From positions 166,316 to 230,315 of the forward strand of contig NZ_JAPAAF010000005.1 in NCBI RefSeq assembly GCF_025907915.1: DNA of 64,000 bases. The letters are read 5' to 3'. Below, piece after piece: positions 54,536 through 63,392 of this stretch. Every line of letters starts with the position of its first letter. The first letter of the stretch is position 1. The position numbers were made by a program, and so were the translations under genes. Under the pieces are notes generated by a model. That model was not told the origin of the DNA, did not search any database, and saw nothing but the letters and a program-made list of their open reading frames with translations. The stretch is from Gaoshiqia sediminis (GTDB lineage: Bacteria > Bacteroidota > Bacteroidia > Bacteroidales > Prolixibacteraceae).

Positions 54536-55126
54536 ATGATGCTCAAAATAGGAATAACAGGAGGCATTGGCAGCGGAAAGTCTACAATTTGCCACTTTTT
54601 CAGGCTGCTGGGGGCGCCAATTTTTGAGGCTGATCTGGAAGCAAAAAAAATTATGAACCAATCGCCGGTAATCCGCAGCAACATGCAGATGCTTTTTGGC
54701 AAGGACATTTACCTGGCCAATCAGACCATTGACCGAAAAAAACTGGCTGGTTTGATTTTTAATTCGCCACCTTTGCTGGAGAAAGTCAATTCCATCATAC
54801 ACCCCGAGGTGCGAAAATATTTTTTTGAATGGTGCGAAAAACAAAAAGCACCCTACATCGTTCATGAAGCGGCCATCCTGTTCGAAAGCGGTTTTTACCG
54901 GATGATGGACCAAACCATTTTGGTGACCGCCCCGCTGGAAGAACGGATTAAAAGGGTGATGGCACGCGAAAATACAAATGAAGAAGATATCCGGAACCGG
55001 ATTTCGAAACAATGGCCCGATGAAGAAAAAATGAAACTGGCGACATACATATTGAATAACAACAACGAGGAACTGATTCTTCCTCAATTAATTGAATTGG
55101 ACATTAAATTTAAGACACATGGCTAA
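54536..55126 (+). CDS. coaE: Dephospho-CoA kinase
   Basis: 196-residue kinase that phosphorylates dephospho-CoA in the last step of CoA synthesis. P-loop [12 protein letters not shown] (~5-16), [10 protein letters not shown] (~30, catalytic Asp), [12 protein letters not shown] (~84), and the lid arginines in [20 protein letters not shown] (~141). The ATG at 54536 (or 54539) lies 1 nt after the YbbR stop. The TerB/DnaJ gene overlaps its end by 8 bp. Confidence 0.95.
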   Translation: MMLKIGITGGIGSGKSTICHFFRLLGAPIFEADLEAKKIMNQSPVIRSNMQMLFGKDIYLANQTIDRKKLAGLIFNSPPLLEKVNSIIHPEVRKYFFEWCEKQKAPYIVHEAAILFESGFYRMMDQTILVTAPLEERIKRVMARENTNEEDIRNRISKQWPDEEKMKLATYILNNNNEELILPQLIELDIKFKTHG

Positions 55127-55847
55127 ATTTGGAAAATGGGTTGCCGGCGGACTGGGATGGGCCTTCTTTGGCCCGATTGGCGGAATTGTTGGATTTGTGG
55201 TCGGCTCCATGTTTGAAAATGGAAATCCAGTTACTGCACCCGAAGCCGGACAGGCAACGCGCACCACCACCGGTGGCTACGTGATGAGTTTATTGGTACT
55301 GGTGGCCGCCGTAATGAAGGCGGATGGCAAAGTGCTGAAATCAGAGTTGGATTATGTGAAAGCCTTTTTTGTGCGCTCCTTTGGTGCCGCATCGGCGCAG
55401 GAGGCCATTAAAATGTTGCGCGATTTGCTAAACCAAACCATTCCGGTGGCCGATATCTGCCACCAAATCCAAAAAAATATGGATTATTCTTCGCGCCTGC
55501 AATTGCTCCACTTTCTGTTTGGAATTGCACAAGCCGATGGAAAAGTCGATCCGGTTGAGCTGAATCTGATCGACCATATCGCAAAAAACATGCATATTAC
55601 CGCCAAAGATTTTGAATCCATCAAATCCATGTTTGTTGCGAATACAGATGCCGCCTACAAAATACTGGAAGTTGAACCATCTGCAACGGATGAAGAAATC
55701 AAAAAAGCCTACCGAAAAATGGCCATGAAATATCACCCGGATAAAGTAAGCTACCTGGGCGAGGACTTTCAAAAGGCCGCTCACGAGAAGTTCCAGAAAG
55801 TAAACGAAGCTTACGAACAACTCAAAAAAGAACGAAACCTCGTATAA
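55119..55847 (+). CDS. TerB-DnaJ domain protein (DjlA-like)
   Basis: 242-residue co-chaperone. A Gly-rich hydrophobic segment ([23 protein letters not shown], ~9-32) is followed by a TerB-like helical domain (~55-165: [19 protein letters not shown]) and a C-terminal J domain (~178-240) with the HPD motif in [10 protein letters not shown]. It should stimulate a DnaK partner at the inner membrane. Start ATG at 55119, inside the end of coaE. Confidence 0.9.
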   Translation: MAKFGKWVAGGLGWAFFGPIGGIVGFVVGSMFENGNPVTAPEAGQATRTTTGGYVMSLLVLVAAVMKADGKVLKSELDYVKAFFVRSFGAASAQEAIKMLRDLLNQTIPVADICHQIQKNMDYSSRLQLLHFLFGIAQADGKVDPVELNLIDHIAKNMHITAKDFESIKSMFVANTDAAYKILEVEPSATDEEIKKAYRKMAMKYHPDKVSYLGEDFQKAAHEKFQKVNEAYEQLKKERNLV

Positions 55848-55871
55848 TCCTTTCATTGTAACCAAAAAAAG

Positions 55872-56702
55872 ATGCAATACATAAAAGCCTCATTTAAACT
55901 AAATCCGGATAACGAAACGAACCGTGAAATAGCAACGGCATTCCTGGCCCAACTCAACTTTGAAAGCTTTGATGAATCGGGAACCGAATTAAATGCGTTC
56001 TACCCGGTCGGGAAAGTGACCCCGGAAGATATTCAACAGATTGTGGACGAATTGCCTTTTGAAGTGCATTTTTCGGAAGAAGAAATGCCCGACATAAACT
56101 GGAACGAAGAATGGGAGAAAAACTATTTTCAACCGCTGCTGATCGGGAATGAATGTTTGATCCGGGCGCCGTTCCATAAAGATTATCCGGAAGCGCCTTA
56201 TGAAATCATCATTGAGCCTAACATGGCTTTTGGCACTGGAAACCATGAAACAACTTCGCTCATGATCGAACACCTGATGGAACTGAACCTACACGACCAA
56301 CTTGTGCTGGATATGGGTTGCGGCACCGGGATACTGGGAATCTTTGCATCGATGCTTGGCTGCAAAAAGGTAACTGCCATCGACATCGACCATTGGGCTT
56401 TTGAGGGCACACTCGAAAATTGCCGGCTGAATAACATCACAAATCTTGACGCTTTTATTGGTGACGCAACCTTGCTGGGGAATAAGAAATTCGACTTGAT
56501 CCTGGCTAATATTCAGAAGAATATAATCCTACAGGACCTGGAAAAATATGTTTCTGTTCTGAATGATGATGGCATTCTGATCGTCAGTGGTTTTTATAAA
56601 GATGATTTGGAAGATATCATGGGCAAAGCTTCGGAGCTGTTTTTGCGAAAGCTTTCTATTAAAGAACGGAATAACTGGATAGCCTGTTCGTTTGAAAAAT
56701 AG
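55872..56702 (+). CDS. prmA: Ribosomal protein L11 methyltransferase
   Basis: 276-residue SAM enzyme that trimethylates ribosomal protein L11. N-terminal recognition domain, then AFGTGNHETTSLM (~117), the SAM motif VLDMGCGTGILGIFAS (~144-159), IDIDHWAFEGTLENC (~170) and LANIQKNI (~213). Last gene of the run, before a strong terminator. Confidence 0.94.
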   Translation: MQYIKASFKLNPDNETNREIATAFLAQLNFESFDESGTELNAFYPVGKVTPEDIQQIVDELPFEVHFSEEEMPDINWNEEWEKNYFQPLLIGNECLIRAPFHKDYPEAPYEIIIEPNMAFGTGNHETTSLMIEHLMELNLHDQLVLDMGCGTGILGIFASMLGCKKVTAIDIDHWAFEGTLENCRLNNITNLDAFIGDATLLGNKKFDLILANIQKNIILQDLEKYVSVLNDDGILIVSGFYKDDLEDIMGKASELFLRKLSIKERNNWIACSFEK

Positions 56703-56753
56703 CGGTTCAAAAAGGTGGACAGGATTCTCAACCGGAAAATTCCTAAAAAATTT

Positions 56754-56788
56754 AAAAGGCAAGCTGTTTCAAAACAACTTGCCTTTTT
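56754..56788. terminator. Bidirectional terminator, prmA and rhamnose operon end
   Basis: AAAAGGCAAG (56754-56763) pairs with CTTGCCTTTT (56778-56787), with an inner TGTTT/AAACA extension. A-run and T-run on either side. Confidence 0.88.
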
Positions 56789-56837
56789 AGCTTAAAATTG
56801 AGTTATAATTTGCTGTTATCCGGCGTAACGGAACCGT

Positions 56838-58133
56838 TTAGCTCAAAAATTTCTTGCGCAAATCTTCTACCTGGTCATCGTTGATTGGCACCAATGCACC
56901 TAAAGAAGCCCCCATAACAAGAGATTTCGCGCTAAATTCAGCTACTTCCAATTTATCGAAAGTCCCCAGCAATTTGTCGCCGGTAACAATCACTGAATCG
57001 TTGTTTACCAAAACTGCCGGAGTATCTTTTGAAATGGTATTCAGAATGGCTTCTTCACCGGCGAAATGAGAACCAAAAGGCATATTTGGAATATCTTGTA
57101 AGAAGATCCAGCTTTCCGGGATTGTGCGTACATCTAATTTCTCACCGGTAACACTGTATGCCATCAAATAAGGCGTTTGTGTTAGGATGATTGAGTTCAC
57201 ATGCGGATTGCGCTTATAGATTTCCTGGTGCAGCCAGGTAGAGCGGCTTGGTATTTTCCCGGGTTCGCGCTTTCCGTCCTTAATTTGCACGATATCTTCG
57301 TTTTGCATGTCCCAGCGAGAAACGGTGGGAGGCGTAATCAGAAAATCGTTTCCGCGCCAGCGAACCGAAACCGTTCCATACGAACTGATCATCAGTCCTT
57401 GTGCACAGGCCCGGTGTACAATTTTCTTGATTTCTTCGCGAATAGCCCGTTCATCCGAAGGATATTCCACCGATTCCATTTCGGGAAGCAGACGTGGAAT
57501 TTGGTCTTCAAATTCATCGATTTGCTGATCGGTCAGGTAATTCGGTGTTCCGATGGTATTTCCGTAGATGATGGTCCGGCAGCAAAATTCCAGGGTTTCG
57601 AAGCGTTGGAAAGCATCGACCATGTCGGTTCCGCCAACCACCGTTCCATGGTTCTCCATGATCACAGCATTGAACCCTTTCTTAAATTCCTCGGCAATCA
57701 CATCACCAAGAATCTCACTTCCAGGCAATTCGTAAGGCGCATAGCCAATATCGCCGCAGATGTATTTGGCTTGCGGAATCACATTGGTGTTCGGAATTTG
57801 CCGCACGATACTGAACGACACCAGCGCAGGCGGATGCGCATGGATAACCGCCTTGATCTCGGGCCGGCATTCATAAATCGCCCGGTGAAAGGGGTACTCC
57901 GACGATGGTTTATGGCGTCCCACAATCGAACCGTCCTTTTTCACGCACATGATATCCGATGGGCGCAGCGAACCTTTGTCGATGGCGGAGGGAGTCACCC
58001 AAATGTCGCCGTTTTCATCAATAATAGAAACATTTCCTCCGGAAGTGGTGGTGAGGCCGCTCCGGTAAATTTTGTCGATGATCATCGTGATCTGATCACG
58101 CGGATGCATCAATGCAGGGTCTAACTTTCTCAT
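56838..58133 (-). CDS. Tandem class II aldolase protein, probable L-rhamnulose-1-phosphate aldolase
   Basis: 431-residue protein with two class II aldolase/adducin domains. The first (~1-210) keeps the zinc site: the HAHPPA pair of histidines (~98-100), the third His in ENHGT (~161) and the Glu in SSEYPFH (~79). The second (~225-431) has the fold but not the ligands: LTQTPY replaces HxH (~318) and VNNDSV replaces ENHG (~374). The usual RhaD is about 270 residues with one domain, so this is a double form whose second half may only help assembly. Last gene of the rhamnose operon, 51 bp behind the kinase. It probably splits rhamnulose-1-P to DHAP and lactaldehyde, assigned by context. Confidence 0.82.
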   Translation of the reverse strand: MRKLDPALMHPRDQITMIIDKIYRSGLTTTSGGNVSIIDENGDIWVTPSAIDKGSLRPSDIMCVKKDGSIVGRHKPSSEYPFHRAIYECRPEIKAVIHAHPPALVSFSIVRQIPNTNVIPQAKYICGDIGYAPYELPGSEILGDVIAEEFKKGFNAVIMENHGTVVGGTDMVDAFQRFETLEFCCRTIIYGNTIGTPNYLTDQQIDEFEDQIPRLLPEMESVEYPSDERAIREEIKKIVHRACAQGLMISSYGTVSVRWRGNDFLITPPTVSRWDMQNEDIVQIKDGKREPGKIPSRSTWLHQEIYKRNPHVNSIILTQTPYLMAYSVTGEKLDVRTIPESWIFLQDIPNMPFGSHFAGEEAILNTISKDTPAVLVNNDSVIVTGDKLLGTFDKLEVAEFSAKSLVMGASLGALVPINDDQVEDLRKKFLS

Positions 58134-58184
58134 ATCTGGTACTAAACTAATAAGGTGTCCTTTTTAACATGGAAGCCCGCTGAC

Positions 58185-59546
58185 CTATTCGCTCCAACGT
58201 TTAAGCCCTAAATCCAATTGCGAAAGATTTTTACGGCCAATGGTTCCGGCAATTACCAACGCCGCACCCAGCGCGCTGGCATTATCGATTTCTGATGTAT
58301 ATACTTTTTTATCCGAAAAGTGTTTGGCCAATAGGCGGATAAATATTTCATTCCGGGCAAAACCACCGGAAATATACAGGTTTTGCGTTACATCTTTTTG
58401 AGGGATGACCAGTTGAATGGATCTTATACAAAGCTCGGTCAGCTCCATGACCAGTTTCGTATAAGCTTCCTCGTAAGATGTAAAGACTGATAAATCCACT
58501 GATTTCAAACCTTCTTCAAAGCTTTCTTTTCCATTTGGAAAGAAAACGGAAGGCTGCTGCGCCAATGAGTTGACGAGCCCTTCGTCATAACTAACGGTTT
58601 TAAAACGGCCGGTTTCCACCTGGAAATGCCGGGCCAGTTTTTCGGCCCACACTTCGTGGAAATGCCCCATAAACAAACGGGAAGATTTTACTTGTTGTTT
58701 GTCAGGGCTTAGAAAGCAAAGACAATCCTGCTCTAACTGATCAGCAGTCAACGGCTCACTGTTGAACGGGTTCATCGTAATACACCAGGTTCCGGTTGAC
58801 AACAGGATAAAAGGTTCATCGCTGCCTTTCAGGTACGGCACCAGCGATGCCGAGCTATCGTGGATGCCGGTTCCCACCAATACTTTTTTACCCCTGATTT
58901 CGCTTTCAAAAACGACATCATTGGTCACCGGCTGTGGTAATTCAATGTTTTGATCTTTGATCCAAGGATGATAAGCCATGTTATCGTAATCCCACATAAA
59001 CGTGTGGCAGCCAATGGAAGTTGGTTCCGAAACGACTTTTCCGCACAACGAATACGACAAATACTGCGGAAAATGCAGAATGGACCGGGCCTTATCAAAT
59101 ACATCCGCTTTTTCCAGTTTCAGCCACAAGATCTGGATCCCCGAGTTTAGCAGCAATCCCAGGGCCGGGCTGGCTGTGCGGCGGCAAAATTCATCTTTAC
59201 CTCCATACCTGCTAAACAAATCTTCGGCAATTGCTTCCGGAACCTGCTTCAGGTAATTGTACACCGGCGTCAATCGTTCTCCGTCTTTATCCAAAAACAT
59301 CAGCGACGCGCCATACGTTGAAAAGTTCGCTGCTATCAGTCCATAATTGTTTCCGGCAACCAACGCGCTTAATTCCTGCTCAATCCAGGCGGTAATCAGG
59401 TCGATATCATCACATTCAAAACCATCTTCATCCGAAATGACAGGAAACTTCTGCTCCTGCTGAAAAACCACCTGCATGTTTTCATCAAAAAGAAGTAGTT
59501 TTTTATTGGTTTTCCCAATGTCGAAAACAGCAATTACTTTTTTCAT
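58185..59546 (-). CDS. FGGY-family sugar kinase, probable L-rhamnulokinase
   Basis: 453-residue FGGY kinase. The nucleotide start is AVFDIGKTNKKLLLF (~6-20), not the usual RhaB DLGATSGR form; other marks are FSTYGAS (~76), TGIHDSSAS (~224), LLSTGTWC (~248) and the C-terminal YISGGFARNEIF (~391). The catalytic Asp is in the GIHDS segment. By position it should phosphorylate L-rhamnulose, but L-fuculose kinases are also close. It starts 10 nt after the T-run of a strong hairpin. Confidence 0.82.
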   Translation of the reverse strand: MKKVIAVFDIGKTNKKLLLFDENMQVVFQQEQKFPVISDEDGFECDDIDLITAWIEQELSALVAGNNYGLIAANFSTYGASLMFLDKDGERLTPVYNYLKQVPEAIAEDLFSRYGGKDEFCRRTASPALGLLLNSGIQILWLKLEKADVFDKARSILHFPQYLSYSLCGKVVSEPTSIGCHTFMWDYDNMAYHPWIKDQNIELPQPVTNDVVFESEIRGKKVLVGTGIHDSSASLVPYLKGSDEPFILLSTGTWCITMNPFNSEPLTADQLEQDCLCFLSPDKQQVKSSRLFMGHFHEVWAEKLARHFQVETGRFKTVSYDEGLVNSLAQQPSVFFPNGKESFEEGLKSVDLSVFTSYEEAYTKLVMELTELCIRSIQLVIPQKDVTQNLYISGGFARNEIFIRLLAKHFSDKKVYTSEIDNASALGAALVIAGTIGRKNLSQLDLGLKRWSE

Positions 59547-59555
59547 AACCAGTAG

Positions 59556-59598
59556 AAAAAAAACGAAAGACAGTCTTTGAGGAACTGTCTTTCGTTTT
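59556..59598 (-). terminator. Strong hairpin-T terminator inside the rhamnose operon
   Basis: On the minus strand a perfect 15-bp stem (59598-59584 with 59574-59560; AAAACGAAAGACAGT) is followed by TTTTTTTT to 59556. The kinase ATG is at 59546. It separates the isomerase-mutarotase-transporter part from kinase and aldolase. Confidence 0.85.
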
Positions 59599-59607
59599 AG
59601 TTTATAA

Positions 59608-60876
59608 TTATCGTTTGCTTAAAACGTCTTTTTCGTATTGCTGAATTTCAGCAATATAATCTATACCAACAGGAACATTTTCCTGCAGACAGTAATAATC
59701 CCACACAGCAGCGAAAGGCATGGTTTTCAATTCTTCCAACATAGCCAAACGCTCAAAGTTTTGTCCTGCTTCTTCCAACTCAATCAATGATTTTGTTGGT
59801 TCCAACATGGCAATCAGGAATGCTTTTTGTGCAGCACGGGTACCAACCACATAAGCACCAATCCGGTTAATGGAAGCATCGAAGAAGTCTAACCCAACTT
59901 TCACGCGGCTCATAAAATCGTTGCGTACAATTTCCGAGGCGATCAACTGAATTTCTTCGTTCAGGGTAACCACATGGTCAGAGTCCCAGCGAATAGGTCG
60001 TGTTACGTGCAACAGCACTTCATCGACATACAGCAGGCACGACGAAATTTTATCGCCAACAACTTCTGTCGGATGGAAATGACCATTGTCCAAACAAATC
60101 ATTTTATTGTTTTTCATGGCATATCCCATGTAAAACTCATGCGAACCGACAGTCATCGCTTCAGCACCAATACCGAATACTTTACTTTCAACAGCATCTT
60201 TCATGTATTCTTTCGGGTAATCAACAGCCATTGCTTCATCCAATGATTTCATCAGGATTTTACGGTAGCCATTACGATCAACCGGCACATCTTTTGAACC
60301 ATCCGGAATCCAGGTATTGTGCACACAAGGCGTTCCTAATTGTTTACCCATTTCGGCGGCGATTGCACGACAACGAGCAACGTGTTCCACCCAGAATTTG
60401 CGATTTTCCTCGTTTTTGCTGGCCAGCGTGAACCCATCAGCTGCTTTCGGGTGCGAGAAGCAGGAAGCATTGAAATCCATCCCAATACCCTGCGATTTGC
60501 ACCAGTCAATCCAGCTCTGGAAGTGTTTCACTTGGATTTGGTCACGATCCACCAATTCACCCTGAAAATCACCGTAGATAGCATGCAAATTCAGGCGTTG
60601 TTTCCCTGGAAGAAGTGCCAGTACTTTTTCAAGGTCGGCACGAACATCGGCAATCGATTTTGCTTTGCCCGGATAGTTTCCGGTTGCCTGAATGCCACCG
60701 CCCGACAAAGTCGCGTCAGGTGTTTCAAAACCACCTACATCGTCGGTTTGCCAGCAATGTAACGAGATAGCCAATTCACTCATTTTTTTCAAAACCGCAT
60801 CCGTATCAACGCCCAGCGCAGCATACTGTTCTTTTGCAATTTCGTAAGCTTTTTTGATTAGTTCTGTCTTGCTCAT
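59608..60876 (-). CDS. rhaA: L-rhamnose isomerase
   Basis: Converts L-rhamnose to L-rhamnulose with Mn2+. 422 residues, as in E. coli RhaA. Marks: ISLHCWQTDDVGGFE (~37), LNLHAIYGDF (~95), MDFNASCFSHPKA (~133), WIPDGSKD (~188), EFYMGYAM (~246) and the metal-site region LDNGHFHPTE (~258-267) with RWDSDHV (~292). Third gene of the operon after rhaT and rhaM. Confidence 0.96.
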   Translation of the reverse strand: MSKTELIKKAYEIAKEQYAALGVDTDAVLKKMSELAISLHCWQTDDVGGFETPDATLSGGGIQATGNYPGKAKSIADVRADLEKVLALLPGKQRLNLHAIYGDFQGELVDRDQIQVKHFQSWIDWCKSQGIGMDFNASCFSHPKAADGFTLASKNEENRKFWVEHVARCRAIAAEMGKQLGTPCVHNTWIPDGSKDVPVDRNGYRKILMKSLDEAMAVDYPKEYMKDAVESKVFGIGAEAMTVGSHEFYMGYAMKNNKMICLDNGHFHPTEVVGDKISSCLLYVDEVLLHVTRPIRWDSDHVVTLNEEIQLIASEIVRNDFMSRVKVGLDFFDASINRIGAYVVGTRAAQKAFLIAMLEPTKSLIELEEAGQNFERLAMLEELKTMPFAAVWDYYCLQENVPVGIDYIAEIQQYEKDVLSKR

Positions 60877-60931
60877 TTTTATTGATTTTTAGATTTTGAT
60901 TTTTAAAACCTGGAATTTGTAACTTGAAACG

Positions 60932-61246
60932 TTACTCCATATAAAACACTTCCTCCAGCGCAATACTGACCGGAGAATTATCCGGATTGGTTTTCATGAT
61001 ATCGGCCATGTAGGCCCACCATTTCTGAACAATGGCTGTTTTGCCGAGGTCTTGCGAACCACCTTCACCGCTCACTTTCTGAAAGGCAAACAAGGTGTTG
61101 GTTTCTTCATCCAGAAAGATGGAATACTCGCTGACCCCAGCGTCTTTCAAAAGCTTTTTCAGTTCGGGCCAGATCTGATCGTGCCGCTTTTTATATTCGG
61201 CTTTTTGACCTTCATTCAGGTACATTTTAAAAGCTAAACGATTCAT
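60932..61246 (-). CDS. rhaM: L-rhamnose mutarotase
   Basis: 104-residue enzyme that interconverts alpha- and beta-L-rhamnose. LAFKMYLNEGQKAEYKKRHDQIWPELKKLLKDAGVSEYSIFLDEE (~4-48) is the RhaM core with the catalytic His (KRHD), and WWAYMADIM (~76) is the C-terminal signature. Ten-odd bp after rhaT. Confidence 0.95.
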   Translation of the reverse strand: MNRLAFKMYLNEGQKAEYKKRHDQIWPELKKLLKDAGVSEYSIFLDEETNTLFAFQKVSGEGGSQDLGKTAIVQKWWAYMADIMKTNPDNSPVSIALEEVFYME

Positions 61247-61258
61247 ACTGTTTGTGTT

Positions 61259-62359
61259 TTAATTTAAGAAATCGCTTTTAGCAATACCCATGATAATTAT
61301 AGATAATAAAATCAGACCAATTCCAAGAAAAATGGTAGAACGAGTCTTGCTGGAAACGCCAGCCCACTCTTTTCGATAAAATCCCCAGAAGTTAGCCGTA
61401 AGAATAATCGTTGACATGTGTAAAATCCAGGAACTGGCACCATTGCCAATTTTTGTTTCACCCATTCCGTAAAAGAAAAATTGAAGAAACCAAGTTGTCC
61501 CGGCTAATGCACAAAGCAGATAGTTTTTAAGCAATGGAGTCGATGAGTCAACAAAGTCGCCTCCGGTTTTATTTTTAACAATAAGCGCAACCGACCAAAT
61601 CAAATTGGTCGTTAACCCACCCCAAAGAATAACTAAGAAAATGATATTGTTCTCAAACAGGTAGGTACCATCGCTAACAAATGGAAAATTATTTGTTACA
61701 GCAATTTCACGAACGGCCTCTCCCATCTGCTTACCGGCATCGATTCCAAAACTGAAAAAGGCACTTAAAACACCGGAGATCCCGGCGATAATTAAACCTT
61801 TTGTCAATTTAAACTCGGTATTAACGCCATCTTTATGGCCCACAAGATCATTGTCTTTCATGAGACCGGCCTTGCCGCAAAGGACAATGCCAATCATCAG
61901 CACAAGAATACCGAACAAGATCACACGGCCGCTGGAGCTTGCCAACATACCGGTAAACGAATCACCTGCTGGTAAAACTTCAGCTAAATTACCGACATCG
62001 CGAAGAATTGGCAATCCTAACGACCCCACCAACGAGGTAATTCCAAGTAGGACCGAATTACCAAGCGACATTCCCAGGTAGCGAATACCTAAGCCGTAGG
62101 TCAGTCCTCCAATTCCCCAAAGAACGCCTAGGATATAGGTCAAACGTACGACGGAAGAATCAGCGGCTGATAAAACGCCCTGCCATCCCGGAGTCGTTAA
62201 CAACACAGCGATAAATGGCATAATAAGCCATGAAAAAAGTCCGCCAACAATCCAATAGACCTCCCAACGCCATTTCTTTACAACGTTATATGGCATGTAC
62301 CAGCTTCCGGATGAAGCACCACCGAGGGAGTGAAAGATAATTCCTAAAATAGTTTGCAT
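61259..62359 (-). CDS. rhaT: L-rhamnose/H+ symporter RhaT
   Basis: 366-residue inner-membrane transporter with about ten hydrophobic helices. The N-terminal GIIFHSLGGASSGSWYMPY (~6-24) is the RhaT signature. It opens the operon, behind a good promoter, and so imports the inducer and substrate. Confidence 0.95.
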   Translation of the reverse strand: MQTILGIIFHSLGGASSGSWYMPYNVVKKWRWEVYWIVGGLFSWLIMPFIAVLLTTPGWQGVLSAADSSVVRLTYILGVLWGIGGLTYGLGIRYLGMSLGNSVLLGITSLVGSLGLPILRDVGNLAEVLPAGDSFTGMLASSSGRVILFGILVLMIGIVLCGKAGLMKDNDLVGHKDGVNTEFKLTKGLIIAGISGVLSAFFSFGIDAGKQMGEAVREIAVTNNFPFVSDGTYLFENNIIFLVILWGGLTTNLIWSVALIVKNKTGGDFVDSSTPLLKNYLLCALAGTTWFLQFFFYGMGETKIGNGASSWILHMSTIILTANFWGFYRKEWAGVSSKTRSTIFLGIGLILLSIIIMGIAKSDFLN

Positions 62360-62399
62360 AGTTTAAATTGATTGATCAGGTTCTACGACGATTATTTAA

Positions 62400-62407
62400 T
62401 ACTTTTG
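62400..62407 (+). promoter_or_regulatory. -7 box (TACTTTTG) for the AraC regulator
   Basis: Perfect TAnnTTTG on the plus strand, about 103 bp before the regulator ATG; no TTG at the ideal distance. It faces the minus-strand box at 62442-62435. Confidence 0.35.
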
Positions 62408-62434
62408 GTCTGATTCTATTTCATTAAGTCGAAT

Positions 62435-62465
62435 CAAAAGTAGCTTGTAAAAGAGCTTTTATCAA
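62435..62465 (-). promoter_or_regulatory. Promoter of the rhamnose operon
   Basis: Minus strand: TTG at 62465-62463, 20 nt, then TACTTTTG at 62442-62435. Transcript start near 62428, about 69 nt before rhaT. The box is flanked by the inverted words GAATCA and TGATTC. Confidence 0.6.
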
Positions 62466-62510
62466 TACACAATTTGGCAGATTATTTGCACTTTTTGAGC
62501 CTGATTTTGG

Positions 62511-63374
62511 ATGACAGACTTTTTAAAATACCTGACCCCCGGCGAACGCGATAAAGAATGGGGCATTTTTCTGAACGTGGCCGGCTCGTCGCTGGTAGCA
62601 CCCTCCAGTGTTTACCCGTCGCCGCAACACCCCACCGGTTACCATTTCAATTGGGAGCAAGGCCGTTATCTGAACGAATATCAGCTGAATTACATTACTG
62701 AAGGGAAAGGGGTACTGGAAAACGAAAACGGACGATTTCAAATAAAACCGGGCAGCATCCTGGTCACCTCTCCCAATGTATGGCACCGGTACAAACCACT
62801 GCTCAAAACCGGATGGAAGGAACAATACATCGGGTTTAACGGACAAATTGCTGCTCAATTTTTGGCACATCCGTTATTCTCGCCGCAACAACCGGTTATC
62901 AACATTGGCATCCGCGAAGAAATTCTCGACACCTATTTGAAAATTTTCGATTTGGTGAAGGAAGAAAAGCCCGGTTTTCAGCAAATTGCTGCAGGCATGG
63001 TGATTAAATTGCTGGGCTACCTGCTTTCGTTCGAAATGCAGAAAGAATTTACAGGGAAACGCATTGCCACCATCATCGAGGAAGCCCGGTTTAAGATGCG
63101 CGCCGGGGTTGACAAAGCCATCGACCTGGAAGAGATCGCCCGTGAACATCATATTGGCTACTCGTATTTCCGCAAAATGTTTAAAAGCTACACCGGCGTG
63201 GCGCCACACCAATACCATTTGGAATTGAAGATTATGCGCGCCAAGGAGCTGTTGCTTTCAACGGATAAAAGCATCAAAGAAATTAGTTTTGAATTAGGCT
63301 TTCAGTCCATACATTATTTCAGCCGCATATTTAAAAATAAAACCGGTATTAGCCCGGGTGAGTTCCGGAAATAA
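62511..63374 (+). CDS. AraC-family regulator, probable rhamnose activator
   Basis: 287-residue regulator. N-terminal cupin sugar-sensing domain (~20-145: YQLNYITEGKGVLENENGRFQIKPGSILVTSPNVWHRY) and C-terminal double HTH (~185-287: DLEEIAREHHIGYSYFRKMFKSYTGVAPHQYHLELKIMRAKELLLS and ISFELGFQSIHYFSRIFKNKTGISPGEFRK). Divergent from rhaT, so it most likely senses L-rhamnose and activates the operon, like RhaR in B. thetaiotaomicron. Confidence 0.93.
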   Translation: MTDFLKYLTPGERDKEWGIFLNVAGSSLVAPSSVYPSPQHPTGYHFNWEQGRYLNEYQLNYITEGKGVLENENGRFQIKPGSILVTSPNVWHRYKPLLKTGWKEQYIGFNGQIAAQFLAHPLFSPQQPVINIGIREEILDTYLKIFDLVKEEKPGFQQIAAGMVIKLLGYLLSFEMQKEFTGKRIATIIEEARFKMRAGVDKAIDLEEIAREHHIGYSYFRKMFKSYTGVAPHQYHLELKIMRAKELLLSTDKSIKEISFELGFQSIHYFSRIFKNKTGISPGEFRK

Positions 63375-63392
63375 ACGGGATTTCCTTTCGTA

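Noticed and set aside
57201..58124. Plus-strand open frame of 307 codons
   Set aside because: Antisense to the tandem aldolase gene, with no recognisable domain.
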